Notes: generated from the letters alone by a model not told the origin. A DNA stretch of 53,569 nucleotides from Flavobacteriaceae bacterium (GCA_017858055.1 JAFMCA010000015.1:1-53569), one strand, 5' to 3'. Positions 24,073 to 33,897 are shown, counted from the first letter of the stretch. Program-made: numbers and translations.

Positions 24073-25371
24073 ATGGAGAAGTATACCATTTTTTGGTTTC
24101 GAAGAGATTTAAGAGTTGAGGATAATCACGGATTTTTTAGAGCCTTGTCCGGTAAAAATAAAGTGATTCCAATTTTTATTTTCGATGAGAGGATATTAAA
24201 AAAACTACCAAAAAGTGACGCTCGATTAGAGTATATAACAGTAGCCTTGGGTACCATAGATAGTGCTATGAAGAGGAACAGATGCGGACTTGGAATGTAT
24301 CACGGTACCCCAGAGGCTATTTTTAAAAAAATCATTGAAACGTGGCCTATTGAAAAGGTTGTATGTAATGAAGATTACGAACCTTATGCTCGAGAACGAG
24401 ACACAGCGATTGCTACGCTACTTCAAACATACAACATCCCTTTTGAAACCTATAAGGACCAAGTTATTTTTGCTAAGGATGAAATTGTTAAGGACGATGG
24501 AACACCCTACCGTGTGTACACCCCTTATTCTAAAAGATGGTTGCATAATTTTTTTGAGAATACAGTTTCTGCATACCCCTCAGAGGAGCATTTAGATCGG
24601 TTGGCTTCCATAGAACAGCCACAACTGAATTTGGGTGATTTGGGATTTAAACCTTCCAAAGTACCTTCTCCTAAACCTATTTTTAACGACGAAATTATTC
24701 GTTCTTATGAAGATACTCGTAATTTCCCAGCAATAGACCAGACCAGTAAAACCGGAACTGCACTGCGTTTTGGCACGCTAAGTGTACGAGCCATGGTTCT
24801 AAAATCTGCAGCAGTTGAAAATCCTACCTTTTTAAAAGAATTGATTTGGAGAGAATTTTTTATGCAAATTCTATGGCATTTTCCCCATACTAAAAACGAT
24901 AGTTTCAAACCTCAATACGACCGAATCGAATGGAGGAATGACCCAGAGGAATATGAAAAATGGTGTCAAGGCAATACGGGCTATCCTCTGGTAGATGCGG
25001 GTATGCGACAGCTCAATCAAACTGGATTTATGCATAATCGAGTCCGCATGTTGGTTGGAAGTTTTTTATGTAAACATTTGTTGATCGATTGGCGATTGGG
25101 AGAAGCCTACTTTGCAGAAAAGTTATTGGACTATGAAATGTCGAGTAATGTCGGGAATTGGCAATGGGTTGCAGGTTGTGGAGTAGATGCGGCTCCTTAT
25201 TTTAGGATCTTTAATCCTACAGAGCAGATTAAGAAATTTGATAAAGACCATAGCTATATCCAAAAGTGGGTGCCCGAATACCAGGAGCTTACCTATCCTC
25301 AGCCTATTGTAGATCATAAATTTGCTAGGGAACGTTGTTTAAATACCTACAAAGCAGCATTAAATGCCTAA
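24073..25371 (+). CDS. phr: cryptochrome/photolyase family protein, probable CPD photolyase
   Basis: A 432-residue flavoprotein of normal length. The N-terminal antenna domain (1-130) starts [13 protein letters not shown]; the C-terminal FAD domain has [13 protein letters not shown] and [12 protein letters not shown]. The electron-transfer Trp triad is complete: W363, W340 and W287, in the same spacing as E. coli W382/W359/W306. The flavin-facing Asn is N359 and the signature [13 protein letters not shown] is exact. The Met in HNRVRM fits CPD-cleaving enzymes. It would repair cyclobutane pyrimidine dimers with blue/UV-A light. The next small gene overlaps its end by 8 bases. Confidence 0.92.
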   Translation: MEKYTIFWFRRDLRVEDNHGFFRALSGKNKVIPIFIFDERILKKLPKSDARLEYITVALGTIDSAMKRNRCGLGMYHGTPEAIFKKIIETWPIEKVVCNEDYEPYARERDTAIATLLQTYNIPFETYKDQVIFAKDEIVKDDGTPYRVYTPYSKRWLHNFFENTVSAYPSEEHLDRLASIEQPQLNLGDLGFKPSKVPSPKPIFNDEIIRSYEDTRNFPAIDQTSKTGTALRFGTLSVRAMVLKSAAVENPTFLKELIWREFFMQILWHFPHTKNDSFKPQYDRIEWRNDPEEYEKWCQGNTGYPLVDAGMRQLNQTGFMHNRVRMLVGSFLCKHLLIDWRLGEAYFAEKLLDYEMSSNVGNWQWVAGCGVDAAPYFRIFNPTEQIKKFDKDHSYIQKWVPEYQELTYPQPIVDHKFARERCLNTYKAALNA

Positions 25372-25510
25372 GCGCATAGAAAAAAAGAATCTACCTCAAA
25401 AGGTATGTCCTACCTGTGATCGCCCTTTTAGTTGGAGGAAAAAATGGGAAAAGGTTTGGGATGAAGTCAAATATTGTAGTCAACGTTGTAAAAATGACAA
25501 ATCAAAATAA
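25364..25510 (+). CDS. DUF2256-type four-cysteine microprotein
   Basis: A 48-residue protein too short for usual ORF lists, between two photolyase genes: starts [18 protein letters not shown] and ends [11 protein letters not shown]. It overlaps the upstream gene by 8 bases and the downstream one by 17, which leaves little doubt it is translated. C15, C18, C38 and C42 form CxxC-x19-CxxxC, a probable zinc ribbon, with an aromatic and basic middle ([11 protein letters not shown]). I recognise it as DUF2256, a family often found beside cryptochromes. Function is unknown; nucleic-acid or protein binding is inference from the fold-like spacing. Confidence 0.85.
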   Translation: MPKRIEKKNLPQKVCPTCDRPFSWRKKWEKVWDEVKYCSQRCKNDKSK

Positions 25511-26825
25511 AGAACAGATTAAAAATCCTAGTGTATTGGTTTGGTTGAGGAATGATCTTAGGGTAACCGACCAACACTCTTTTATCTCAGCGACAACCTC
25601 CGGAGCAAACGTTTTCGCCTATTACAGTTTTGATCCGAAACATTACGGTAATACGAAATGGGGATTTCCAAAAACAGAGGCTTTTAGAGCACAGTTTTTA
25701 ATCGAAACAATTACCGAACTTCAACAAAGTCTAGAAGCTTTAAACATCACGTTAATCGTGGAACAAGGTAACCCTGCAGAAGGCCTCCCCAAATGGATTG
25801 AACAATTGAATATCAAAACGATTTATTTTCAAAAAGAATGGACGAAAGAAGAACGTGAGGTAGAAGCCCAACTTAGAGAGGCGATCCCTGCTGAGGTCAA
25901 ATTTCAATCTCATTACGATCAATTTTTGTTTCATCCTGATGACCTTCCTTTTAAGATTTCTGCACTTCCAGAAGTATTTACTCAATTCAGGAAAGTATGT
26001 GAAAAACATAGTCACGTTCGAATTCAACAACAAAATTGTACTCCTTTACCTAAAGAAAATGTACTCCAGCAAAAATTTAAAATTCCTACGCTAAAGGATT
26101 TGGGCATAGACAAAAAAATTGCGCATCCCAATTCTGCTTTTCCTTTTAAAGGTGGAAATCTTGAGGCTAAGCAGCGACTCAATCACTATTTTTGGGACTC
26201 CAAAAAACTATCATTTTACAAACAAACCAGAAACGGTTTGATTGGAAAGGATTACAGTTCTAAATTCTCTGCATGGTTAGCAAATGGCTCCTTATCTCCT
26301 CGACAGATTTATTGGGAAATTATTGCCTATGAAAAACAAATTATAAAGAACCAATCCACCTACTGGCTAATTTTTGAATTGCTTTGGCGAGACTACTTCA
26401 AGTATATTTCGCTCAAACATCAAGACCGTATTTTTTATCTAGAGGGAATTTTACAAAAGAAGTACCATTGGGAGAACGATATCGAAAAAGTGAATGCTTG
26501 GATAGATGGAAAAACTCAAGAACCATTCGTGAATGCAAACATGATAGAATTAAAAAAAACAGGATGGATGAGTAATCGGGGTAGACAAAATGTGGCATCT
26601 TATTTTGCGAAAGAATTACTACTTGATTGGCGTATAGGAGCAGCCTATTTTGAGTCCATGTTAGTGGATTATGACGTCCATAGCAATTATGGGAATTGGA
26701 TGTATGTAGCTGGTGTAGGAAATGATCCTCGAGACCGAAAATTTAACGTTCGTTTGCAGGCAGAACGATATGATGAAGCGGGAAAATTTCAGAGAATGTG
26801 GAATCAAAAAACTCTTTTTGAATGA
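25494..26825 (+). CDS. DASH-family cryptochrome
   Basis: From ATG 25494 ([24 protein letters not shown]) the protein is 443 residues. An upstream ATG at 25416 would lie inside the DUF2256 gene and add 26 unconserved residues. The Trp triad is intact (W402, W379, W326), the flavin Asn is N398, and the C-terminal pattern [24 protein letters not shown] with KFQRMW is diagnostic of CRY-DASH. Family members bind FAD and MTHF, repair CPDs mainly in single-stranded DNA and may signal light. Its stop overlaps the next gene by four bases. Confidence 0.92.
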   Translation: MTNQNKEQIKNPSVLVWLRNDLRVTDQHSFISATTSGANVFAYYSFDPKHYGNTKWGFPKTEAFRAQFLIETITELQQSLEALNITLIVEQGNPAEGLPKWIEQLNIKTIYFQKEWTKEEREVEAQLREAIPAEVKFQSHYDQFLFHPDDLPFKISALPEVFTQFRKVCEKHSHVRIQQQNCTPLPKENVLQQKFKIPTLKDLGIDKKIAHPNSAFPFKGGNLEAKQRLNHYFWDSKKLSFYKQTRNGLIGKDYSSKFSAWLANGSLSPRQIYWEIIAYEKQIIKNQSTYWLIFELLWRDYFKYISLKHQDRIFYLEGILQKKYHWENDIEKVNAWIDGKTQEPFVNANMIELKKTGWMSNRGRQNVASYFAKELLLDWRIGAAYFESMLVDYDVHSNYGNWMYVAGVGNDPRDRKFNVRLQAERYDEAGKFQRMWNQKTLFE

Positions 26826-28354
26826 CCTTAAAACTCATTTTAGGGGATCAACTTAATCTTCAGCACCCTTGGTTTGAACAAGTCGATGAGAAGGTTGTAT
26901 TTGTATTGATGGAAATGCGTCAGGAAACGGACTATGTTCCCCACCACATACAAAAAGTTGTGGCTTTTTTTGGAGCGATGCGCAATTTTAATGAAGCCTT
27001 GCTCTCCAGAGGCCATCGAACCCATTATTTGACTTTAAATGATAAGGAGAATACACAACGTCTTGAGGGTAATTTAAGCCTTCTTTTAGCGCACTATTCG
27101 GCAGATAAATTTTCTTACCAAGAACCAGATGAATACCGACTAGATTTGCAGCTAAAAGATTTTTGTAATACACTTTCCATTCCGTTCTCCATGGAGGACA
27201 GTTGTCATTTCATGACTTCTCGAACGGAGTTAGCAACATTTTTTGAAGGTAAAAAACAATTTATACTTGAGTTTTTCTATCGCTACATGCGCAGAAAATA
27301 TAATCTTTTGATGAGGTTTGACCAACCCGAAGGAGGGCAGTGGAATTTTGATAAAAACAATCGGAATAAATGGAAAGGTACTCCACCTATTCCGCCCGCC
27401 TATCTTCCCGATGGAAAAAATTTAATGGCTTTAAAAGAAGCAATAGAAAAAGCAGGAGTAAAAACCATAGGATCCCTTAATGAAGAGGAGTTTCGCTATC
27501 CCCTTTCTAGGGAAGAGGCTTTGAAGCAATTGGATTATTTTTGTACCCATTTGCTAGTTCATTTTGGCGACTATCAAGATGCCTTACATACAGATGAGGT
27601 CAATCTTTTTCACTCTAGAATTTCCTTTGCATTAAATGTAAAAATGATTCACCCATTGGAGGTTGTCGAAACAGTAATCGCCTACTATCGAAAAAATCAA
27701 AAGGAGATAGCCCTCTCACAGGTAGAGGGCTTTGTTAGACAAATACTTGGTTGGAGGGAGTATATGCGCGGAATTTATTGGAAAGAAATGCCCGAATACG
27801 CCAAAACAAATGTGCTTGAGAACACCAACCCCCTTCCCAGCTTTTATTGGACAGGAAAGACAAAAATGAATTGTTTGCACCAAAGCATTACGAACTCCTT
27901 GGAACATGCCTACGCACATCACATTCAGCGGTTAATGATCACAGGAAATTTTGCATTGCTTGCTCAAATTCACCCCGATGCAGTCGATGAATGGTATTTA
28001 GGAATTTATGCTGATGCAATTCAATGGGTACAGATCACGAATACAAGAGGAATGAGCCAGTGGGCTGACGGAGGTATTGTAGCTACAAAACCCTATGTTT
28101 CGGCTGCAGCCTATATTCATAAAATGAGTAATTATTGTGACCGCTGTACTTATGATAAGAAAAAGCGAGTAGGGGAGGATGCTTGCCCATTTAACAGTCT
28201 TTACTGGAATTTTCTGGATGACAAAAAGCAGTATTTTGCCAAGAACAATCGTATGGCAATGATGCTTCGACTTTTAGAAAAAATCCAGGTGGACGATTTG
28301 GTTCAGATTAAGGAACGAGCCTCGCAAATTTTAAAGAATCCTGATGCCTACTGA
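26822..28354 (+). CDS. iron-sulfur bacterial (6-4) photolyase (FeS-BCP/CryB/PhrB type)
   Basis: A 510-residue protein of the FeS-BCP branch. The four cluster cysteines are C351, C439, C442 and C455, each exactly one higher than the published ligands of Agrobacterium PhrB (350, 438, 441, 454). The lesion-site His pair is H366-H367 in AYAHHIQR. The start [10 protein letters not shown] is the family's N-terminus. Such enzymes carry FAD, a 6,7-dimethyl-8-ribityllumazine antenna and a [4Fe-4S] cluster and reverse (6-4) photoproducts. It is coupled to neighbours by 4- and 11-base overlaps. Confidence 0.93.
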   Translation: MTLKLILGDQLNLQHPWFEQVDEKVVFVLMEMRQETDYVPHHIQKVVAFFGAMRNFNEALLSRGHRTHYLTLNDKENTQRLEGNLSLLLAHYSADKFSYQEPDEYRLDLQLKDFCNTLSIPFSMEDSCHFMTSRTELATFFEGKKQFILEFFYRYMRRKYNLLMRFDQPEGGQWNFDKNNRNKWKGTPPIPPAYLPDGKNLMALKEAIEKAGVKTIGSLNEEEFRYPLSREEALKQLDYFCTHLLVHFGDYQDALHTDEVNLFHSRISFALNVKMIHPLEVVETVIAYYRKNQKEIALSQVEGFVRQILGWREYMRGIYWKEMPEYAKTNVLENTNPLPSFYWTGKTKMNCLHQSITNSLEHAYAHHIQRLMITGNFALLAQIHPDAVDEWYLGIYADAIQWVQITNTRGMSQWADGGIVATKPYVSAAAYIHKMSNYCDRCTYDKKKRVGEDACPFNSLYWNFLDDKKQYFAKNNRMAMMLRLLEKIQVDDLVQIKERASQILKNPDAY

Positions 28355-29828
28355 TCACATTCCAATAGGGTTAGTTTGGTTAAAGCGTGATTTAAGATTA
28401 CACGATCATGCAGCACTTTATCTTGCCTCCCAGCAGCATAAAAACATTTTGATGCTTTATGTAGTGGAGGATTCACTTCAGCAGGAATCGCATTTTAGCG
28501 AGCGTCATTTGGATTTTATCAAGCAATCAATTGCTGACATGAATCGGCAATTGAAAAACTTAAACACCAAAGTTTTTGTCGTTCAAGGTGAGGTTTTAGA
28601 CATTTTTGAACAATTGCAAAACACCTTTCGCATTGAAGCCTTGTATTCCCATCTAGAAACAGGAATTGGGTTGACATTTACTCGAGATAAAGCTGTAAAA
28701 AAGTGGTGTATAGAACGAAGGATTTCATGGAACGAATACAGGCAACAAGGAGTTTTTCGTGGGTTAAAAAGTCGTAAGAAATGGTTGCAATATTGGACCG
28801 ACCATATGAATGCGTCTCTTTATCCCTTTCCAAAAGAAAAAAAATGGATCAACGCAAATCTATTGGATAAACTTTACAGAGAATTCAAGGAAGTGTCTTT
28901 GGAAACAACCCCATCAAACCGCATTCAACCGGGTGGCGAAACCAACGCCCATCGGTACTTAAATTCCTTTTTTAATGGACGCTACATAAATTATCAAAAG
29001 CATATTTCCAAACCCGATCTAGCTCGTAAAAGTTGTAGCCGTTTATCTCCCTATTTGGCTTTTGGAAATCTTTCTATGCGTCAGGTTCTTCAAAGAACAG
29101 AAGAGGAGAAAGAATCAGGAAAAAAAGGTTTTGGAATTCGTGCTTTTGAATCCAGACTTCGATGGCAGTCGCATTTTATTCAAAAATTTGAGATGGAGTG
29201 TCAAATGGAATTCGAAAGCGTAAATAAAGGCTATCACCGTTTGATAAAACCTCTAAATAATGAAGTTGTATTAGCATGGGAAAAAGGTCAAACTGGAATT
29301 CCTATGGTAGATGCAGCGATGCGATGTTTGGTCTCCACGGGCTATTTAAATTTTAGAATGAGGGCACTTGTCGTTTCCTTTTTTGTTCATCAACTTTGGC
29401 AACCCTGGCAGGCATGTTCTGGATTTTTAGCAAGACAGTTTCTTGATTTTGAGCCAGGAATACACTTTCCTCAGCTACAGATGCAAGCGGGTGAAACGGG
29501 GATAAACACCTTGCGGATTTATAATCCTGTAAAAAATGGTCTGGAACACGACCCTATGGGACTTTTCACCAAACAGTGGCTTCCTGAACTTCGCGATCTT
29601 CCCATTGAATTAATTCATACACCCTGGGAAATCACTCCTTTCGAGGAAGGGCTTTACAATTTTAATTTAAAAAGAGATTATTTCGTTCCCATTGTAGATC
29701 TAGATCAAAGTCGTAAAAAAGCATCTTCAATTTTATGGGAGATGCAAAAAGATCCCTTAGTGAGGCAAGAAAGTAAACGTATCTTGGGAAAACATACTGT
29801 TCCTAGAAGAAAAAAAGAAATAGTTTAA
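28344..29828 (+). CDS. divergent photolyase/cryptochrome-like flavoprotein
   Basis: A 494-residue fourth paralogue with an antenna-like domain ([13 protein letters not shown] at 10-22) and a FAD domain ([17 protein letters not shown] near 232-248, [15 protein letters not shown]). The segment that normally reads SNxGNWQW is replaced by IHFPQLQM (373-380): by alignment the flavin Asn becomes H374, the first triad Trp becomes L378, and the third triad position is K302, with only W355 kept. The Asp at 368 is conserved. FAD binding is expected but photoreduction must use another route. It could be a sensor or an unusual repair enzyme. Confidence 0.85.
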   Translation: MPTDHIPIGLVWLKRDLRLHDHAALYLASQQHKNILMLYVVEDSLQQESHFSERHLDFIKQSIADMNRQLKNLNTKVFVVQGEVLDIFEQLQNTFRIEALYSHLETGIGLTFTRDKAVKKWCIERRISWNEYRQQGVFRGLKSRKKWLQYWTDHMNASLYPFPKEKKWINANLLDKLYREFKEVSLETTPSNRIQPGGETNAHRYLNSFFNGRYINYQKHISKPDLARKSCSRLSPYLAFGNLSMRQVLQRTEEEKESGKKGFGIRAFESRLRWQSHFIQKFEMECQMEFESVNKGYHRLIKPLNNEVVLAWEKGQTGIPMVDAAMRCLVSTGYLNFRMRALVVSFFVHQLWQPWQACSGFLARQFLDFEPGIHFPQLQMQAGETGINTLRIYNPVKNGLEHDPMGLFTKQWLPELRDLPIELIHTPWEITPFEEGLYNFNLKRDYFVPIVDLDQSRKKASSILWEMQKDPLVRQESKRILGKHTVPRRKKEIV

Positions 29829-30112
29829 TGAAAAATATAAAAACCTTATCTGAAATAGAAATTGATCGAATTATTGAGATGGCTTGGGAAGATCGTACCC
29901 CCTTTGATGCCATTTTAGTTCAATTTAATTTAAAAGAGCAAGAAGTTATTTCTTTGATGCGGCGTGAAATGAAACCGACAAGTTTTAAAATGTGGAGAGC
30001 ACGGGTTCAAGGTAGGGCGACAAAGCATCAAAAAAAGCGAGCTGAAGACACCCAAACCTTTCGATGTTCAAGACAAAAAGGAATCAGTAACAATAAAATA
30101 TCGAAGCGTTAA
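29828..30112 (+). CDS. DUF2805/TIGR03643 family small protein, last gene of the photolyase operon
   Basis: A 94-residue basic protein whose first ~75 residues match the DUF2805/TIGR03643 family: LSEIEIDRIIEMAWEDRTPFDAI, then LKEQEVISLMRREMKPTSFKMWRARVQGR. The predicted helix-turn-helix-like helices and Arg/Lys-rich tail suggest nucleic-acid binding, but this is inference. Its ATG shares one base with the preceding stop (TAATG). The C-terminal ~20 residues are poorly conserved and lysine-rich. Function unknown; repeated association with photolyases suggests a shared process. Confidence 0.85.
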   Translation: MKNIKTLSEIEIDRIIEMAWEDRTPFDAILVQFNLKEQEVISLMRREMKPTSFKMWRARVQGRATKHQKKRAEDTQTFRCSRQKGISNNKISKR

Positions 30113-30113
30113 A

Positions 30114-30941
30114 TCAATAACTAATTTCCACATTCATCCCCACATTAGCGGAGCCAATCTTAGACCAACTGCCCTGACTCACCTCACGTGCAATCAGTGG
30201 AGAGCCGAAAAATCCACCTGAAAAGAAGAGTTTGCCTGGGCCCAAATCTTCAATCCATTCAATCGAAACAAAAAAATCTTCATCAATAACGAGATCATAG
30301 GGAGTTAAATCTTTGGTGACAATTCCAGAGCTCACCTCGGTTTCAATGATGATATTTTCCTTCAATAATGTTGTGGTAGGCATTCCATCTTCAACAGAAT
30401 AAAAATTGAGACGAAAACGGATTTTACCGTAATCATTTTCCACAATAGAAATAGCAAACTTTTTAAGAATCATGGGTCGTTTTCTTTTTGAAACAACAAA
30501 GCCCATTTCATTGCCGAGTCTATTTGTGCTAAAAGCGGCGTAAAGTAATTTAGACGTAGTCTTATTCCCCAAAATTTTTGTTTGAAATTCGGTTCTCTTA
30601 GTAGTGAGCACGATTTCATCTAGAGCAGTAGTTTCCTCTTCCAAAGGAACGGTAAAGAGGTGTTCGTTTAAGAAATTTTCAACCACATAGGTTTTGGTTT
30701 TGAAACCAATCATAGAAAAGCGTAGAAGTGCTTGTTGGTGTAATGATGGATCAATTTCAAATTCAAAAAAACCCTCTTCATCCGATACGGTACCTTGGTT
30801 CTGATTGACTAATCCAATATTGACATAAGGAAGAGGTTCTTGAGTGGCGGCATCAACTACTTGTCCAACAATATTGGTTTGACCTAGATTGGGAAGCGTA
30901 TAGAAGAATACAAGGAGTAGGTATAAAAGAGGTTTGGGCAT
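30114..30941 (-). CDS. secreted protein with carboxypeptidase-regulatory-like domain
   Basis: A 275-residue protein with a Sec signal (residues 3-20) and one CarboxypepD_reg-like beta-sandwich (about 24-105: GQVVDAATQEPLPYVNIGL, then GTVSDEEGFFEFEI). This domain usually starts TonB-dependent receptors, but no plug or barrel follows; the remaining 165 residues form a beta-rich region. It lies 11 bases after murA and ends one base from the photolyase operon, facing it. Function unknown; likely cell-envelope. Confidence 0.78.
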   Translation of the reverse strand: MPKPLLYLLLVFFYTLPNLGQTNIVGQVVDAATQEPLPYVNIGLVNQNQGTVSDEEGFFEFEIDPSLHQQALLRFSMIGFKTKTYVVENFLNEHLFTVPLEEETTALDEIVLTTKRTEFQTKILGNKTTSKLLYAAFSTNRLGNEMGFVVSKRKRPMILKKFAISIVENDYGKIRFRLNFYSVEDGMPTTTLLKENIIIETEVSSGIVTKDLTPYDLVIDEDFFVSIEWIEDLGPGKLFFSGGFFGSPLIAREVSQGSWSKIGSANVGMNVEISY

Positions 30942-30952
30942 TAGTTTAAGTT

Positions 30953-32266
30953 CTACATTTTTCTACGTTCAATTTGCGCTCCGAGTTTTTGAAGTCTCGG
31001 AACGATGTTTTCATAACCTCGATCAATTTGTTCAATATTATGGATAATACTGGTTCCTTGTGCCGATAAGGCAGCAATTAGTAAGGAAACCCCCGCTCGG
31101 ATGTCAGGAGAGGTCAGTATGGCTGAATTTAATTGAGATTCAAAGTTTTGGCCGATCACGGTAGCTCGATGTGGGTCACACAAAATAATTTTGGCTCCCA
31201 TATCGATTAGTTTATCTACAAAAAACAAGCGACTTTCAAACATTTTTTGATGTATTAAGACACTCCCACGTGCTTGGGTAGCAATCACCAAAACGATACT
31301 CAACAGATCAGGGGTAAAACCTGGCCACGGAGCGTCTGAAATAGTGAGTATGGAACCATCAATATAATTCTGAATTTCATACCCATGTGTATGTGCTGGG
31401 ATATAGATGTCGTCTCCCTTCTTTTCAATGGTTATTCCTAATTTTCTAAACACATTTGGCATTTGGCCCAAAAATTCCCAACGAACATTTTTAATCGTAA
31501 TTTCACTTTTGGTCATGGCAGCCAAACCAATCCAGCTTCCAATTTCGATCATATCAGGAAGTAGGGTATGGGTTGTTCCTTGAAGTGATTTTACCCCTTG
31601 AATGGTTAAAAGGTTCGACCCGATGCCTTTAATATCAGCTCCCATCCGATTGAGCATTGAACAAAGTTGTTGTAGGTAAGGCTCGCAGGCTGCATTGTAA
31701 AGGGTGGTTTTTCCTTTAGCTAAAACGGCAGCCATAAGGATATTTGCGGTTCCAGTTACCGATGCTTCATCGAGTAAGAGATCGGCCCCGATCAACTCTT
31801 TTGCTTCAACACTGTAAAAATAATCTTCTTTGTTGTAGTTGAATGTAGCCCCGAGTTTAATTAATCCCTCAAAATGGGTATCCAATCGTCTTCTTCCGAT
31901 TTTATCTCCACCCGGACGGGGAATACTGCCTTTTCCAAATCGAGCAAGCATGGGACCAACAAGCATGATCGACCCTCTTAAACCTTTACCATCGATTTTG
32001 AATTGATTGGAATTGAGGTAATCGAGATTGATGTTATCCGATTGGAATTCATAGCTTCCTTGTCCTTTTTGGGATACACGTACCCCTAAGTTTTTTAATA
32101 AAAGAATCAGTTTGTTGACATCAACAATGTCTGGGATGTTGTGGATTGTAATGGGCTCAGAGGTGAGGAGTACTGCACATAAAATTTGTAAGGCCTCATT
32201 TTTTGCTCCTTGAGGAGTGATGGATCCTTTAAGTTGTTTGCCTCCTTCAATAACAAATGATTCCAT
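30953..32266 (-). CDS. murA: UDP-N-acetylglucosamine 1-carboxyvinyltransferase, Asp-type (fosfomycin-insensitive form)
   Basis: A 437-residue EPSP-synthase-fold enzyme making the first committed peptidoglycan precursor from UDP-GlcNAc and PEP. The substrate region GSITPQGAKNEAL (14-26) and the RxxxGxK-type loops are normal. The catalytic-loop cysteine (C115 in E. coli, in PGGCxIG) is D121 here, in PGGDKIGRRRLD. Asp at this place is active and is not alkylated by fosfomycin in other bacteria, so intrinsic resistance is expected. It follows the DUF4290 gene by five bases. Confidence 0.93.
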   Translation of the reverse strand: MESFVIEGGKQLKGSITPQGAKNEALQILCAVLLTSEPITIHNIPDIVDVNKLILLLKNLGVRVSQKGQGSYEFQSDNINLDYLNSNQFKIDGKGLRGSIMLVGPMLARFGKGSIPRPGGDKIGRRRLDTHFEGLIKLGATFNYNKEDYFYSVEAKELIGADLLLDEASVTGTANILMAAVLAKGKTTLYNAACEPYLQQLCSMLNRMGADIKGIGSNLLTIQGVKSLQGTTHTLLPDMIEIGSWIGLAAMTKSEITIKNVRWEFLGQMPNVFRKLGITIEKKGDDIYIPAHTHGYEIQNYIDGSILTISDAPWPGFTPDLLSIVLVIATQARGSVLIHQKMFESRLFFVDKLIDMGAKIILCDPHRATVIGQNFESQLNSAILTSPDIRAGVSLLIAALSAQGTSIIHNIEQIDRGYENIVPRLQKLGAQIERRKM

Positions 32267-32271
32267 AAAGG

Positions 32272-32913
32272 CTAATAGCGTTTGCGTTTGTGATTTCGAC
32301 TTTTTGTAGGGATGTTACTTTTCGGTCCATTTCCATTTTTGGATTTAAATTTAAGCAATTCTGAAGATTCACTCAAGGGGAGTTGGGCTGCAGATACTTT
32401 GAGTTTGCCATTAGAAAGCTCATCCAAATGATCTAAAATCACAGCATCATCAACGGTGTCTTTATTCCAGTTTAAAAAACTTTTTTTCATGTGGTTAGCA
32501 ATTGTAAAAACAAGTACTTCCTTGAGTTCATTTTCCTCCCAATTTATGGCAACATCAATCATTCGTTTGATATTATTGCCATAAAAACGATATTTTGGAT
32601 GGTTTTGGGGATACGCCAACTTATCTGGTTTTGCTTCTAAAATTTCCTTTTCAGGTTTTTCATAGGGGGACTCTACATCAATATCAAAGTTTGCCATGAT
32701 AAAAAATTGATCCCAAAGTTTGTGTTGAAAATCAGGAACATCGCGTAAGTGAGGGTTGAGGTTTCCCATGACGCCTATAATTGCGTTTGCTTTTTTATTG
32801 CGTTCTTCGATGTTGGTTTCCGCTTTTGCTTGCTCAATCATCAAGTGAATGTGCCTTCCGTATTCTGGAATAATAAGTTGCTTGCGCTTGGTGTTATACT
32901 GCAAGGTTTCCAT
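32272..32913 (-). CDS. DUF4290 family protein
   Basis: A 213-residue cytoplasmic, mostly helical protein ending in a strongly basic tail (SRNHKRKRY). I recognise DUF4290, a Bacteroidota-specific family that regularly precedes murA; the order DUF493, DUF4290, murA is the usual one. No catalytic motif is visible. Function unknown; co-transcription with murA makes a cell-wall or RNA-related role possible but unproven. Confidence 0.82.
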   Translation of the reverse strand: METLQYNTKRKQLIIPEYGRHIHLMIEQAKAETNIEERNKKANAIIGVMGNLNPHLRDVPDFQHKLWDQFFIMANFDIDVESPYEKPEKEILEAKPDKLAYPQNHPKYRFYGNNIKRMIDVAINWEENELKEVLVFTIANHMKKSFLNWNKDTVDDAVILDHLDELSNGKLKVSAAQLPLSESSELLKFKSKNGNGPKSNIPTKSRNHKRKRY

Positions 32914-32997
32914 AAAAAATAGTTGCTATAGTTGTGGTGAGGTAAATAATGTTTGCAAATTAATAAATTCTTATCAATTCTCAGGGTTTTTGTGGAA

Positions 32998-33291
32998 TTA
33001 GAGTGTAATGATCCCTTCCAGGGTACTGGCCTTTTTATAGATATGAATCACCTTATCGGGAGACTCCATCTTGACAGTGACACTCAGACTGGTAAAGGTG
33101 TTTTTAGAAGATTTTTTTTCAGAAAATTGGGCTTCCCAATTGTCAAAGAGTACTTTGAGGGCCCCAAGGTTATCCGATTCCGACTTAATAATAAACTTAA
33201 ATAGATAGATTCCAGGCCAGTCCTGTGACTCGAGTAGTTGGTCATAAAATCGTGAATAAAAATCGTCAGACTTCGGTTGGGATTGAGCCAA
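32998..33291 (-). CDS. DUF493 (YbeD-like) family protein
   Basis: A 97-residue single-domain alpha/beta protein. The central stretch YLFKFIIKSESDNLGALKVLF followed by NTFTSLSVTVKMESPDKVIHIYKKAS is the DUF493 pattern, an ACT-like ferredoxin fold that is usually a small regulatory domain. It probably heads the DUF4290-murA operon, 84 bases upstream. The plus-strand open frame over this region is a shadow. Function unknown. Confidence 0.82.
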   Translation of the reverse strand: MAQSQPKSDDFYSRFYDQLLESQDWPGIYLFKFIIKSESDNLGALKVLFDNWEAQFSEKKSSKNTFTSLSVTVKMESPDKVIHIYKKASTLEGIITL

Positions 33292-33301
33292 GGCGTATAC
33301 T

Positions 33302-33332
33302 TTTGTATAAAGATAAGGGTTTTATATTTTTG
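33302..33332 (+). promoter_or_regulatory. strong promoter for the ATPase-recQ-fmt operon
   Basis: TTTG (33302-33305), 19 bases, then TATTTTTG (33325-33332): a near-ideal Bacteroidota housekeeping promoter. The ATG follows at 33343, so the leader is only a few bases long. A TATAC-TTTT-GTATA inverted repeat (33296-33309) overlaps the -33 element. Confidence 0.75.
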
Positions 33333-33342
33333 AGGGTACTTT

Positions 33343-33897
33343 ATGAAAAAAAAAAGAATCGTAATCACTGGGGGACCAGGCGCTGGTAAAACATCATTAA
33401 TTGATGAATTATGCACCAAGGGTTATCGAACCCATGCTGAGTATTCTAGGTCTTTGATCCAAAAAGCTCAAAGTGAAGGAACCTTGAATTATTTTTTGTC
33501 TCATCCTCAAGAGTTTAGCGAAGCCCTTTTTGAGGGAAGAAAGCACCAATACCATAATATCCCTACAAATCTTGAAGTTCACGATTCACCCTATGTATTT
33601 TTTGACCGTGGGATACACGATATCTATGCCTATCTCAAGGCCATCAATCAGCATTCAGAAACTTGGTATCAGCGAATGATTGAATTTCAATACGATCTCG
33701 TTTTTTTACTTGAACCTTGGCAAGACATTTATACTCAGGATGAACACCGTAAGGAGAGCTTTCAGGAAGCGGAGCGTTATTTTTCAGAAATCCATCACGT
33801 CTACAGAGAACAGCATCAGGTAATACTTGTGCCCAAAGAGAGCATCGCATTAAGGACAGCGTTTATAGAAAATTATCTCAGGGATTATGAACGCTAA
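33343..33897 (+). CDS. AAA_28-type P-loop ATPase
   Basis: A 184-residue P-loop protein. Walker A is GGPGAGKTS at 10-18, followed by ...AEYSRSLIQKAQ and HDSPYVFFDRGIHDI, the pattern of the AAA_28 group of NTPases/kinases. No other domain. It overlaps recQ by 11 bases, so the two are translated together. Substrate unknown; members resemble nucleotide or small-molecule kinases. Confidence 0.8.
   Translation: MKKKRIVITGGPGAGKTSLIDELCTKGYRTHAEYSRSLIQKAQSEGTLNYFLSHPQEFSEALFEGRKHQYHNIPTNLEVHDSPYVFFDRGIHDIYAYLKAINQHSETWYQRMIEFQYDLVFLLEPWQDIYTQDEHRKESFQEAERYFSEIHHVYREQHQVILVPKESIALRTAFIENYLRDYER

Noticed and set aside
25416-25493. N-terminal extension of the DASH cryptochrome from ATG 25416
   Set aside because: It lies fully within the DUF2256 gene, adds 26 unconserved residues, and the next ATG (25494) precedes the conserved [11 protein letters not shown].
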